From JBCCGR01 sp039029195 (GTDB lineage Bacteria > Pseudomonadota > Alphaproteobacteria > Rhizobiales > Rhizobiaceae), in contig JBCCGR010000023.1 of NCBI GenBank assembly GCA_039029195.1, forward strand, positions 12,344 to 76,343: a stretch of 64,000 nt of DNA, in the 5' to 3' direction. Positions 50,892 through 58,727 of this stretch are shown piece after piece. Positions within the stretch are counted from its first letter, which is position 1. Each line of letters opens with the position of its first letter. The translations under genes and the position numbers were made by a program. A model generated the notes under the pieces. The model did no database searches. It was not told the origin of the DNA and saw nothing but the letters and a program-made list of their open reading frames with translations.

Positions 50892-51836
50892 ATGTCGAAC
50901 TATATGAAGCTCTGCCTTTCCATCACTGTGGCGATGGGACTAATTGCCTATGGTTGGGCAGCCATCATCGGGTTCGGATATCCGATCTGGAAAGACTATG
51001 TCTTCTCCGGCATTTTGTTTTCGGTGTTCGCAAGCGTTGCCATGTTTTACACCCACGTGCGACGCGACCCCAAAATTGCGGGCCCATGCTGGGCGATCGC
51101 GACCTTTGTTTTTTATATGCCGTTCGCGATCATGTATTCCTACGCGATCCAGACGCTCAATTTTCCGCTGGCCGATCCACTGTTTGTGAAATGGGACGCC
51201 GCGCTGGGTTTCCATTGGCTCGAATGGGCCAAATGGTATGCGAGCTTCCCGCAATGGTTCAGCGAATGGTCAAGCTTCATCTACGCATCCAGCGCCAAGA
51301 CAATGTTCGCAACAGCAGCGTTCCTCATCGTCACAGGGCGTCACAAGCAGCTTGATGAGTTCGTTTTGCTATTCCTGCTCACAAGCACCATCACCAGCAC
51401 GATCTCGGGCTTCCTACCGGGCGAAAATGCCTATGAGTACTTCAAGGTTTCGGGAGAACTTGATGCCGCGCTTTCGCCCGTTGTCGGTCAGGGGTACATG
51501 ACAGACTTCTACGCCATTCGCGACGGCAGCCTGCAATCGCTGAAGGTGGTGGACGTTCAGGGGCTCGTCGCCTTCCCATCGTTCCACACCATTCTGTCAT
51601 TGGTGCTGATCTATGTGATGCGCGGTTCGGGTATTTTCTTTGTCATTTCACTGATCTGGAATGCGCTTATCATCGCAACGGTGCCATTTGATGGCGCGCA
51701 CTACCTCACCGATATGCTCTCAGGTGTTTTGGTGGCGATCGTGGCTATCGCCTTCATGCATTGGTTGGAACCGCGGCTGAACGCTTTCTACGCGCGTGAA
51801 AAGCGCGAGCCCTCAGGGCTGGTCGCTGCTGAGTGA
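50892..51836 (+). CDS. PAP2-superfamily membrane phosphatase (PAP2_3 type)
   Basis: Integral membrane phosphatase-like protein of 314 residues with about six helices. The two recognisable PAP2 motifs are AFPSFHTILSL (motif 2, PSFHT) and FDGAHYLTDMLSG (motif 3, His and Asp). The usual first motif KxxxxxxRP is not visible, a pattern of the PAP2_3 group that includes inositol-phosphoceramide-synthase-like enzymes. It could dephosphorylate lipid phosphates or transfer head groups. GACACGCA precedes the ATG at 50892. Followed by a repeat-filled gap. Confidence 0.85.
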   Translation: MSNYMKLCLSITVAMGLIAYGWAAIIGFGYPIWKDYVFSGILFSVFASVAMFYTHVRRDPKIAGPCWAIATFVFYMPFAIMYSYAIQTLNFPLADPLFVKWDAALGFHWLEWAKWYASFPQWFSEWSSFIYASSAKTMFATAAFLIVTGRHKQLDEFVLLFLLTSTITSTISGFLPGENAYEYFKVSGELDAALSPVVGQGYMTDFYAIRDGSLQSLKVVDVQGLVAFPSFHTILSLVLIYVMRGSGIFFVISLIWNALIIATVPFDGAHYLTDMLSGVLVAIVAIAFMHWLEPRLNAFYAREKREPSGLVAAE

Positions 51837-52026
51837 GTGGGTGCTTTCCCTTTCGTCATCCTGACGAAGGTTAGCGACAGTCCAGGAAAATCGAGAACCG
51901 GGACACAGAAGTCTTCGGGCAGCTGCAAACTGTCGATCAGGTTTTTCTAACAACTTGATCGTGATCTCCCCCTTGAGAGCAGGGCTATCCCATTTGAGTA
52001 CCTTTCCGGAATTTCGAGCTTGGTTG

Positions 52027-52148
52027 TTTCCCTCCCCCAGCGGGGGAGGGTGTCGTCGCAAGACGACGGGTGGGGGAGAAAACGGCCAAAATCCCCACCC
52101 GTCACGGCTTCGCCGCGCCATCCTCCCCTTTGAAAAAGGGGAGGGAAA
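52027..52148. repeat. Composite palindromic repeat, copy B (122 bp)
   Basis: Bounded by TTTCCCTCCCCCAGC and GGGAGGGAAA. Reverse-complemented, it aligns with 24567-24687 over its full length with only scattered changes in the inner arms. It occupies the middle of the 404-bp gap between the PAP2 and MocR genes; the rest of the gap shows no gene, only a small GTCATCCT palindrome near 51858. Confidence 0.8.
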
Positions 52149-52240
52149 CGGAGAGCCTAGCAGCTAAACCGCTAAATGCTATTGCCCCGCCCTCACGCAG
52201 GAAGAGAGGACAAGCGGTGGCGATGTGGAGGGTGAACTCC

Positions 52241-53713
52241 CTACCCTAGCTGCCGCATCACGCCAGCCAGACGTTCAATTCCCTCGTCGATCCGCTCGGT
52301 TGGGATTGAGGAGAAGCCAAGCCGCAGAAAATTGTTTGGCGGAGGCTCCCTGTCGAAATAGACACTACCGGGTTCGATGAACACGTCCTGGTCCATCGCG
52401 GCTTCAGCAAGCGTCGTGGTATCGATGCCAGCCGGAACTTTCAGCCAATAGGACGACCCGCCAATGCTGCGCGGCCTCTGCACATCCGACATATGGTGCG
52501 CAAGCGCACGGCCCATCACATCCCAGCGCTCACGGTAGATGCGGTGCAGTTTCCTGACATGCACATCATAATAACCAAGCGATAAAAACAGCGCTGCCGC
52601 CGATTGATTGCTGGTCGGGGGATGCCGCACCATCAGTCGACGCAGAGCCCTCGCCTGCTTGATAAACTCTGGCGGCGCCACCAGAAATCCAAGGCGCAGG
52701 CCGGGAAACAGGGTTTTGGAAAAGCTGCCGAGATAAATCACCCGACCATCTGCATCCTGAGATTTGAGCGATGGCAACGGTCGATCCACATAGTTGGTCT
52801 CAAGTTCATAGTCGTCCTCAACGATGATAAAATCACGCTCGCTTGCCTGTTTCAAAAGCGCTTCGCGCCGTTCAGGTGTCATGGTCACCGTTGTCGGCAA
52901 TTGATGGCTGGGCGTGGTGTAGACCAGCCCTGCCCCATCGAGCTTTTCGTTGATGACGAGGCCATCGCCATCCACATCAAGATGACCCACATCGGAGGTT
53001 GCCAGCCGAAAAATATTGCGTGCATCGGGATAGCCCGGTTCTTCCACCGCAACCTTGATGCCCCGGCCTGCCAGCAGGTTGGCCAAGAGATAGAGCCCCT
53101 GTTGCACTCCCAGCGTGACGAGGATTTGCTCACTTCCCACCAGAATTCCTCGGCGGGGCAGAATGCGGCTCCTGATCTGCTCGACGAGCATTTCATCATC
53201 CCGGTCAAGCGTGTCAGCGCTCCAGGTGCCCAGCCACTTGCGACCCAAAGCCCGATAGACGCACTCGCGCCATTCTGACGTTGGGAATAGATCGGGATCA
53301 GACTGGCCATAAATGAACGGAAACCGGAACTGCTGCCAGTTTTCAGGCTTCTCGATGTTTCTTTGGTCTGCAGGATGGCGAACAATGCGTGATGCCCAGT
53401 CCACATTTGAAACTGCCTGATCGGACGCCGACAAGCCCTCTTTGGCGAGCGAAGGCATTTCGATCAGTGTTTCGTTGACGAAGTAGCCCGAGCGCTCAGA
53501 GGTTTGCAGATATCCGCCATCAATCAGCAGCTGATAGGCCAACACCACCGTGTTGCGCGAGACATCAAGCCGGTCAGCCATTTGGCGAGTCGAGGGAAGG
53601 CGCTCACCGGGCTTCAGGTGGCCGTTGAGGATCGCCGAGACCAGAATTTCGCGAATCTGCGATTGGAGTCCACGCTTCGAGCTTTTGTCCACGCTGAATA
53701 GGAGATCCCGCAA
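52241..53713 (-). CDS. tauR: MocR-family regulator, TauR/PdxR-like
   Basis: GntR-type winged-helix regulator (residues ~1-75: LQSQIREILVSAILNGHLKPGERLPSTRQMADRLDVSRNTVVLAYQLLIDGGYL, shown split by positions) fused to an aminotransferase-like PLP domain. The PLP lysine is kept in LGSFSKTLFPGLRLGF. Length 490 is standard for MocR. Divergent from a class III aminotransferase across ~200 bp and near xsc, the same arrangement as TauR and tpa in Rhodobacter, where TauR activates taurine genes. PdxR or GabR are alternatives. The start at 53713 is supported by the HTH beginning shortly after. Confidence 0.88.
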   Translation of the reverse strand: MRDLLFSVDKSSKRGLQSQIREILVSAILNGHLKPGERLPSTRQMADRLDVSRNTVVLAYQLLIDGGYLQTSERSGYFVNETLIEMPSLAKEGLSASDQAVSNVDWASRIVRHPADQRNIEKPENWQQFRFPFIYGQSDPDLFPTSEWRECVYRALGRKWLGTWSADTLDRDDEMLVEQIRSRILPRRGILVGSEQILVTLGVQQGLYLLANLLAGRGIKVAVEEPGYPDARNIFRLATSDVGHLDVDGDGLVINEKLDGAGLVYTTPSHQLPTTVTMTPERREALLKQASERDFIIVEDDYELETNYVDRPLPSLKSQDADGRVIYLGSFSKTLFPGLRLGFLVAPPEFIKQARALRRLMVRHPPTSNQSAAALFLSLGYYDVHVRKLHRIYRERWDVMGRALAHHMSDVQRPRSIGGSSYWLKVPAGIDTTTLAEAAMDQDVFIEPGSVYFDREPPPNNFLRLGFSSIPTERIDEGIERLAGVMRQLG

Positions 53714-53761
53714 GCCAGCCTCTTTTGCCGTAACTGTTCACTCATTGGTTTGACACCTTTT

Positions 53762-53803
53762 CTGGACTGACAGCAAGCCAGCATCTGGCCCTATCTGGCA
53801 AAT
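53762..53803. promoter_or_regulatory. CTGG boxes in the tauR/aminotransferase divergent promoter
   Basis: CTGGAC at 53762-53767, then a tandem ATCTGGC direct repeat (53783-53789 and 53793-53799) with a 10-bp period. It lies about midway between the MocR start (53713) and the aminotransferase start (53913). Direct repeats are the usual MocR operator form. Confidence 0.4.
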
Positions 53804-53912
53804 CAAAGCCAAAATAGTCTCAATATCAGATCACTCGGGGACGGTTTTGCTCCAACACGAGCCACCGTTTCAGCCCGATGCACCGCAACTCCTGAGAATT
53901 GGAATTTGACCC

Positions 53913-55223
53913 ATGTACAACGTCAATTCGCTCGAAAACCATTGGATGCCTTTCACCGCAAACCGTGACTTCAAGGCCAATCCGCGTATCGTAACCGGAG
54001 CCAAGGGAATCCGGCTCACCGATCACAAGGGTGGTTCGGTTCTGGATGGATCGTCTGGCCTGTTCTGCACCCCGCTGGGTCATGGCCGCGAAGACATTGC
54101 TGATGCTGTCCGCGATCAGCTTCTGCAGACGGATTATGTGGCCCCATTCCAGCTTGGCCACTCCGGTTCGTTCGAACTTGCCTCGCTGGTCAGCCGCATT
54201 CTGCCGGATGAATTCAACCACGTGTTTTTCACGAACTCCGGCTCTGAATCCATTGATACTGCACTGAAAATGGTCATGGCCTACCACCGTGCAAAAGGCG
54301 ACGGACAGCGGGTTCGCATGGTCTCCCGCGAGCGTGCTTATCATGGTGTCAACATTGGCGGGGTCTCCCTCTCCGGCATGGTGAAAAACCGCGAAACCTT
54401 CTCGGGCGTGATGCCAAATGTTGTTTGCATGCGTCACACCTGGAACCCGGAAGAGCGGTTTGTGAAGGGCCAACCGGAATCTGGAGCGGAACTTGCAGAA
54501 GACCTCAGCCGCATGATCGAAACCTATGGCGCTTCGACTATCGCCGCCTGCTTTGTCGAACCAGTTGCGGGGTCGACCGGCTGCCTGCCACCACCAAAAG
54601 GCTATCTGGAACGCTTGCGGGAAATCTGCACCGAAAACGGCATTCTGCTTGTGTTTGACGAAGTGATCACCGGCTTTGGCCGTCTCGGCAAACCATTTGC
54701 CGCACAGGTTTTCGGTGTCACGCCAGATATCATCACCATGGCAAAAGCCCTCACCAATGGCTGTCAGCCAATGGGTGCAGTTGGTGTTCGTGATGAGATT
54801 TATTCAACGATCACAGAGGCTTCGCCGGAGAATGCTATCGAGTTTTTCCACGGCTACACCTATTCGGGCCACCCCGCAGCGTGTGCTGCCGGCATCGTCA
54901 CCCAGAAGGCATTCACCGAAGAAGGCCATTTCGACAATGCCGCTGCCATCATGGATGATTTCCAGGACAAGGTGATGGAGTTGAAGGATCTCGACATCGT
55001 ATACGATGTGCGCACCTGCGGGCTGATGTCGGCAGTCGAAATTCGCAAGGACGGGGTTGCTCCCGGCGCGCTTGGAACCGAGGCGCAGAAGAAAATGTTC
55101 TGGAACGGCCTCCACATCAAATTCACCGGCGACAACGGTATCATCGCACCAGCGTTTGTTTACACAACAGACGATGTGGTTGAGCTGGTCGACGCGTTCC
55201 GCAAGACGCTGCTGGAGTTGTAA
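53913..55223 (+). CDS. tpa: Class III omega-aminotransferase, probable taurine:pyruvate aminotransferase
   Basis: PLP transaminase of 436 residues. PLP Lys278 in ITMAKALTNG, Asp249 in VFDEVITGFGR, and the opening LENHWMPFTANRDF identify the beta-alanine/omega-amino-acid:pyruvate group. Direct reading cannot tell taurine from beta-alanine or GABA. The divergent TauR-like regulator with a shared operator region and nearby xsc favour taurine:pyruvate (Tpa), making sulfoacetaldehyde and alanine. If the substrate is instead GABA, gabD at 39.6 kb would take its product. Ends before a palindrome-filled gap. Confidence 0.85.
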   Translation: MYNVNSLENHWMPFTANRDFKANPRIVTGAKGIRLTDHKGGSVLDGSSGLFCTPLGHGREDIADAVRDQLLQTDYVAPFQLGHSGSFELASLVSRILPDEFNHVFFTNSGSESIDTALKMVMAYHRAKGDGQRVRMVSRERAYHGVNIGGVSLSGMVKNRETFSGVMPNVVCMRHTWNPEERFVKGQPESGAELAEDLSRMIETYGASTIAACFVEPVAGSTGCLPPPKGYLERLREICTENGILLVFDEVITGFGRLGKPFAAQVFGVTPDIITMAKALTNGCQPMGAVGVRDEIYSTITEASPENAIEFFHGYTYSGHPAACAAGIVTQKAFTEEGHFDNAAAIMDDFQDKVMELKDLDIVYDVRTCGLMSAVEIRKDGVAPGALGTEAQKKMFWNGLHIKFTGDNGIIAPAFVYTTDDVVELVDAFRKTLLEL

Positions 55224-55262
55224 GAATCAGAACCGGATTCTGGCAGTCTAATCTTCATCGTC

Positions 55263-55470
55263 ATTGCGGCCTGCTGAGTTTATCGAAGTGAGGGCCGCAA
55301 TCCACTGATCTAATGTGACTTTTGTGGATTCCGGCCGTAAAGGCCGGGATGACGGTCAATGTGGATTCAGTAAAAACCGAAGATCGGTAGCTTCAGCAAA
55401 CATTTTGCCGTTGCGCGAAACCGCATAGCCCCACACCCTCATCCTGAGACTGTCGAAGGACAGGGTGTGG
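55263..55470. repeat. Cluster of three REP-like palindromes
   Basis: ATTGCGGCC (55263-55271) with GGCCGCAAT (55293-55301); ATTCCGGCC (55328-55336) with GGCCGGGAT (55342-55350, one wobble); CCACACCCT (55431-55439) with AGGGTGTGG (55462-55470). Each is flanked by GTCAT/ATCCA-type or CATCCTGAG-type sequence known from alphaproteobacterial intergenic palindromes. They fill the 299-bp gap after the aminotransferase; no gene is seen. Confidence 0.65.
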
Positions 55471-55522
55471 CTCACACTCAGCAACGTTTTGATTTACCAA
55501 ATCTATTTCGATCTACGGCAAC

Positions 55523-56155
55523 TCACTTCAAGCGATATTTCTTTGGAACAAAGAACACATAATCGCTGTCAGCCACACCTTCGTGGCATTCATGGCAATA
55601 CTGCACTTCTTCCGGGTCATCGCCCAGTGTGTCACCCGACATAGAGCCGTCCGGGTTGATCATGAAATAGCGCCAGTCGGCCGTTGTTTCGCTCGTTCCT
55701 GGCTTGAGCTTTTCCATCACAAACAGTGCACCGGGAAAAACTTTTCCCTCTTTTGTGACGGTGATGGAATCCTTGGCGAAAATTGAGCCTTCCGGATAGG
55801 ATTCGCCCTCGCCGACCTCACCATAATCCCTGCCCAGCCTGTTGGCATAAGAGTTGATGTAGCGCCGACCATGGGTTGCTGAAAGATAGGGCTGGGAGTT
55901 GAAAATCTGCCAGCGCTGGTAATTTCGAATTTCCTGCTTGCCGGAAATCGCATACCCACTGGCCATCCGTTCCTTGAGTTGCTCATAGACCGAATTCAGT
56001 TCATCACCGGAAAGTTTGGCAGGGTCTTCAATCGCCAGATGGGAACCGGTTGGTTCCTTATCTGCATCCTGCGCAATCGCGTTCGTTGCGTGCGACAGGC
56101 TCACCAAACTAATCAAAATTGCTGCGACAACTTGCGGATTCGCGGTCAGTTTCAT
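55523..56155 (-). CDS. Cytochrome P460-family c-type haem protein
   Basis: Periplasmic haem protein of 210 residues. A signal peptide (cleavage after AIA near residue 29) leads to a beta-rich cytochrome P460 domain, and a single haem-binding CxxCH occurs close to the C terminus (QYCHECHEG). The order RRYINSYAN..., SIFAKDSITVTKEGKVFPGALFVMEKL, W-RYFMINPDG fits the P460/c'-beta family, which handles hydroxylamine, NO or unknown substrates. The ATG at 56155 has a GGAGG Shine-Dalgarno sequence at good spacing. The cross-linking Lys of true P460 cannot be confirmed by eye. Alone on its strand. Confidence 0.82.
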   Translation of the reverse strand: MKLTANPQVVAAILISLVSLSHATNAIAQDADKEPTGSHLAIEDPAKLSGDELNSVYEQLKERMASGYAISGKQEIRNYQRWQIFNSQPYLSATHGRRYINSYANRLGRDYGEVGEGESYPEGSIFAKDSITVTKEGKVFPGALFVMEKLKPGTSETTADWRYFMINPDGSMSGDTLGDDPEEVQYCHECHEGVADSDYVFFVPKKYRLK

Positions 56156-56261
56156 CGAAATACCTCCAAAAACCGGCGGCAAAAGCAAGATTCATGTGGC
56201 GATCAGGCGGCAAGATTTCGACACACAACACCGTGAGCGCCAAAATTGCTTTCGGGCTGGC

Positions 56262-57239
56262 TCAGGCGGAGCCGGTGAATTTTTGATAGGTGGTTTGATC
56301 AATGTTGGTGCCGCAAACAAGCACGCCGACATGTTTGCCGGCACAACGATCCCGCAGCGGCCCCAACAGGGCCGCGAGCGCAGAGGCGCCTGCAGGTTCC
56401 ACGGCGAGCTTCAAGTCCGTGAACATCAGTTTCATGCAAGATACCATCTCAGAATCTGAAATGGTGACCACCTCATCGACATTTTCACGAATGATTTCAA
56501 AGGCTCCGCTTGTGTGAAACGGCGCGCTGAGACTGTCAGCTATCGAGCTGATCGCTACTTTTTCAATAGCCTTTCCGGCCGCAAGACTGTCACTCATACC
56601 GCGCGCCAGTTCCGGTTCAACACCGTAGACCTTGCAATTCGGGTTGATCTGCTTCACCGCCGAGGAAATGCCGGAAATGAGCCCTCCCCCGCCAATCGGC
56701 ACAATCACCGCCTCAAGGTCTTTTGCGTCTTCCATAAACTCGAGACCAACCGTGCCGGTACCGGCAAAAGTGTGAGGCCCTTCAAAGGGATGGACCATCA
56801 CCCGCCCCTCTTCCTGCTGTAGTTTTTCAACCGCACCAAAAAGGCCATCCATATCGTCGGCGAAGATGATTTCAGCCCCAAGGGCCTGACAACGGGCCAC
56901 CCGAAACGGGTTGGCGGTTATCGGCATTACAACCTTTACCGAAAGACCGAATGCGCGCGCGGCGTAGGCCGTCGCAATGGCATGGTTTCCTGCCGAAAGC
57001 GCTGTTATTCCTCGGCTTTTTTCTTCTTCGGACAGATGAAGAACCACATTGATTGCACCACGCGGCTTGAAGCTGCCCGTCCGCTGTAACAGTTCCAGCT
57101 TCAGGCTCACCCGCGTTTTTGGGCCAAGCAAATTCGTCAGGTCTTCCCCATAGTAGGGCACCGTTGGTGTGCGAATAACATGGTCGGAGATAAGGTTTGA
57201 ACAGGCGCGGATTTGATCGAGGCTCGGGCGGGCTGACAT
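56262..57239 (-). CDS. Threonine/serine dehydratase-like PLP lyase
   Basis: Fold-type II PLP enzyme of 325 residues. The Schiff-base Lys58 is in RTGSFKPRGA, the phosphate loop in PIGGGGLISGIS, and NHAIATAYAARA is the Asn-binding segment. The short length without a regulatory ACT domain fits catabolic threonine dehydratase, serine racemase/threo-3-hydroxyaspartate ammonia-lyase or EutB-type hydroxyectoine enzymes; no ectoine genes are adjacent, so the broader name is used. Six bases after the upstream GFA-like gene, so these two are co-transcribed. Confidence 0.88.
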   Translation of the reverse strand: MSARPSLDQIRACSNLISDHVIRTPTVPYYGEDLTNLLGPKTRVSLKLELLQRTGSFKPRGAINVVLHLSEEEKSRGITALSAGNHAIATAYAARAFGLSVKVVMPITANPFRVARCQALGAEIIFADDMDGLFGAVEKLQQEEGRVMVHPFEGPHTFAGTGTVGLEFMEDAKDLEAVIVPIGGGGLISGISSAVKQINPNCKVYGVEPELARGMSDSLAAGKAIEKVAISSIADSLSAPFHTSGAFEIIRENVDEVVTISDSEMVSCMKLMFTDLKLAVEPAGASALAALLGPLRDRCAGKHVGVLVCGTNIDQTTYQKFTGSA

Positions 57240-57245
57240 CGTGGT

Positions 57246-57641
57246 TCAACCACCTTTCATATGGCGGGGAAGATCATCGTCGATCGAAATCCATGGCAGA
57301 TGTTCTTCGAAAAAGAAATGCCGTTCTGGAACAAACTCTTGCGGGTGATCAAAGGCCGCCGCGTGAAAGTGAATTTCGTGCGGGAGCTTGTCGGTTTCGA
57401 AGGCGATTGGTGAGCCGCAGGTAGCGCAAAACAACCGTCTGACACCCGGCGAGGAGCGGTATATCGCGGGCTTTTTCCCAGTAAATTCATAGGCTTCGAC
57501 GGGCACACCCACAAAGGCTGTCACCGGCGACGAAGTGTTTCTGCGGCAGGTTTCACAATGGCAATAGGCCTGCCAGTTTTCCGAGCCTTCGTAGCGAAAC
57601 CGCACGGTGCCGCACAGGCATCCACCCGACTTCGTTTCCAT
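57246..57641 (-). CDS. GFA/CENP-V family zinc protein
   Basis: Zinc-binding protein of 131 residues in the glutathione-dependent formaldehyde-activating enzyme (Gfa) family. The cysteines are placed as GGCLCGTVRF, AYCHCETCRR and LFCATCG, giving the two zinc sites of the CENP-V fold. Most members are not formaldehyde enzymes; the function is unknown. It precedes the PLP lyase by only 6 bp. A GGAGTTTCTC sequence is before the ATG at 57641. Confidence 0.9.
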   Translation of the reverse strand: METKSGGCLCGTVRFRYEGSENWQAYCHCETCRRNTSSPVTAFVGVPVEAYEFTGKKPAIYRSSPGVRRLFCATCGSPIAFETDKLPHEIHFHAAAFDHPQEFVPERHFFFEEHLPWISIDDDLPRHMKGG

Positions 57642-57695
57642 TGAGAAACTCCTGCTTCGATCTTTTCCGGCAGGAGTATTGAACTCATTCTTGGT

Positions 57696-58517
57696 TCAGG
57701 CAACCGCAGCTTCGTCGAGACGTTCATCCGCATTCGTTTCGGCGGATTGTTCCAGATCGGTCCATTCTGGCAAGTCGGCCACCATCACCAGATTCCGGCC
57801 AGACCGCTTGGCTTCGTAAAGTGCCGTGTCAGCCCGGTCATAGATCGTTGAAACATCTGAATTCTGATGCACGCGGGAGACGCCTACGCTGATTGTCAGC
57901 CCGTGTGAATGCCCGTTGCGTGGCAGGAAGGACAGTTCTGAGATCGCGGATCTCATTGATTCTGCGACCCTTATTGCTTCGACCATAGGTGTCGCAGGCA
58001 GGAACACCGCAAACTCCTCACCACCGATGCGACCCACCAGATCGGTTTTGCGAACCATCCCGCCGATGGTTCTGGCAACCAGAACAATCGCACGGTCTCC
58101 GGCCTGATGACCGAACGTGTCGTTGACCTGTTTGAAGTGATCGATGTCGAGAATCAGGAACGCACTCTCGTCCGAGGCCCGGCGCGCCTGCAAACGCTCA
58201 AAGAAGTGTTTGCGATTTAGTGCGCCCGTAAGGTCGTCCAGCGAGGCCGCAACCACAATCTGCTCGTTGGTTTCCTTTAGTTTGAGATAAGCGCGATGCA
58301 GTTCGGCGTTCAGATTGTCTAGCACCTTGCGTTGACGAACAACATAGAGGCAAACGGGCAGGCTGACGAACACTGGCACGATAGACGAGATCGAAAGTCC
58401 GATCACCCAGCTTGAGCCGTCAGCTTTCAAAAATGCAAGAATCGCGACGGTGAACAGCACCGAGACCAGTACTGATCCAAACACGACCGAGACCACAAAT
58501 TTAAAGCTGCGTTCCAA
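57696..58517 (-). CDS. Diguanylate cyclase (GGDEF domain, membrane-bound)
   Basis: Makes cyclic di-GMP from two GTP. 273 residues: two N-terminal helices (about 8-30 and 38-60), a coiled-coil linker (KVLDNLNAELHRAYLKLKETNEQI) and a GGDEF domain with active-site GGEEF (165-169). The inhibitory RxxD site is present five residues earlier (Arg156, Asp159), so product feedback is likely. The start is a TTG at 58517 with GGGGGTG upstream. No periplasmic sensor domain. Its c-di-GMP could feed the HfsK-like acyltransferase, but nothing here proves a link. Confidence 0.94.
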   Translation of the reverse strand: MERSFKFVVSVVFGSVLVSVLFTVAILAFLKADGSSWVIGLSISSIVPVFVSLPVCLYVVRQRKVLDNLNAELHRAYLKLKETNEQIVVAASLDDLTGALNRKHFFERLQARRASDESAFLILDIDHFKQVNDTFGHQAGDRAIVLVARTIGGMVRKTDLVGRIGGEEFAVFLPATPMVEAIRVAESMRSAISELSFLPRNGHSHGLTISVGVSRVHQNSDVSTIYDRADTALYEAKRSGRNLVMVADLPEWTDLEQSAETNADERLDEAAVA

Positions 58518-58727
58518 GAAACACCCCCAATAAGCGCCTCATGGTACCACGTTCCCTTTGGGAAGCCGTTAGACCAACAGTTCAAATCGAGCGTCTTGAG
58601 AAAAGGTTTCGGTAACTAATTGGCATCGTTGCGAAGAGCGGATTGCGCTTTGATTTTCAACCCGCGCAGCGCTTCGGTTCAGACTTCAATCTTGACACTG
58701 AGGCGTTTAGTCTAATGGTAACCACCG

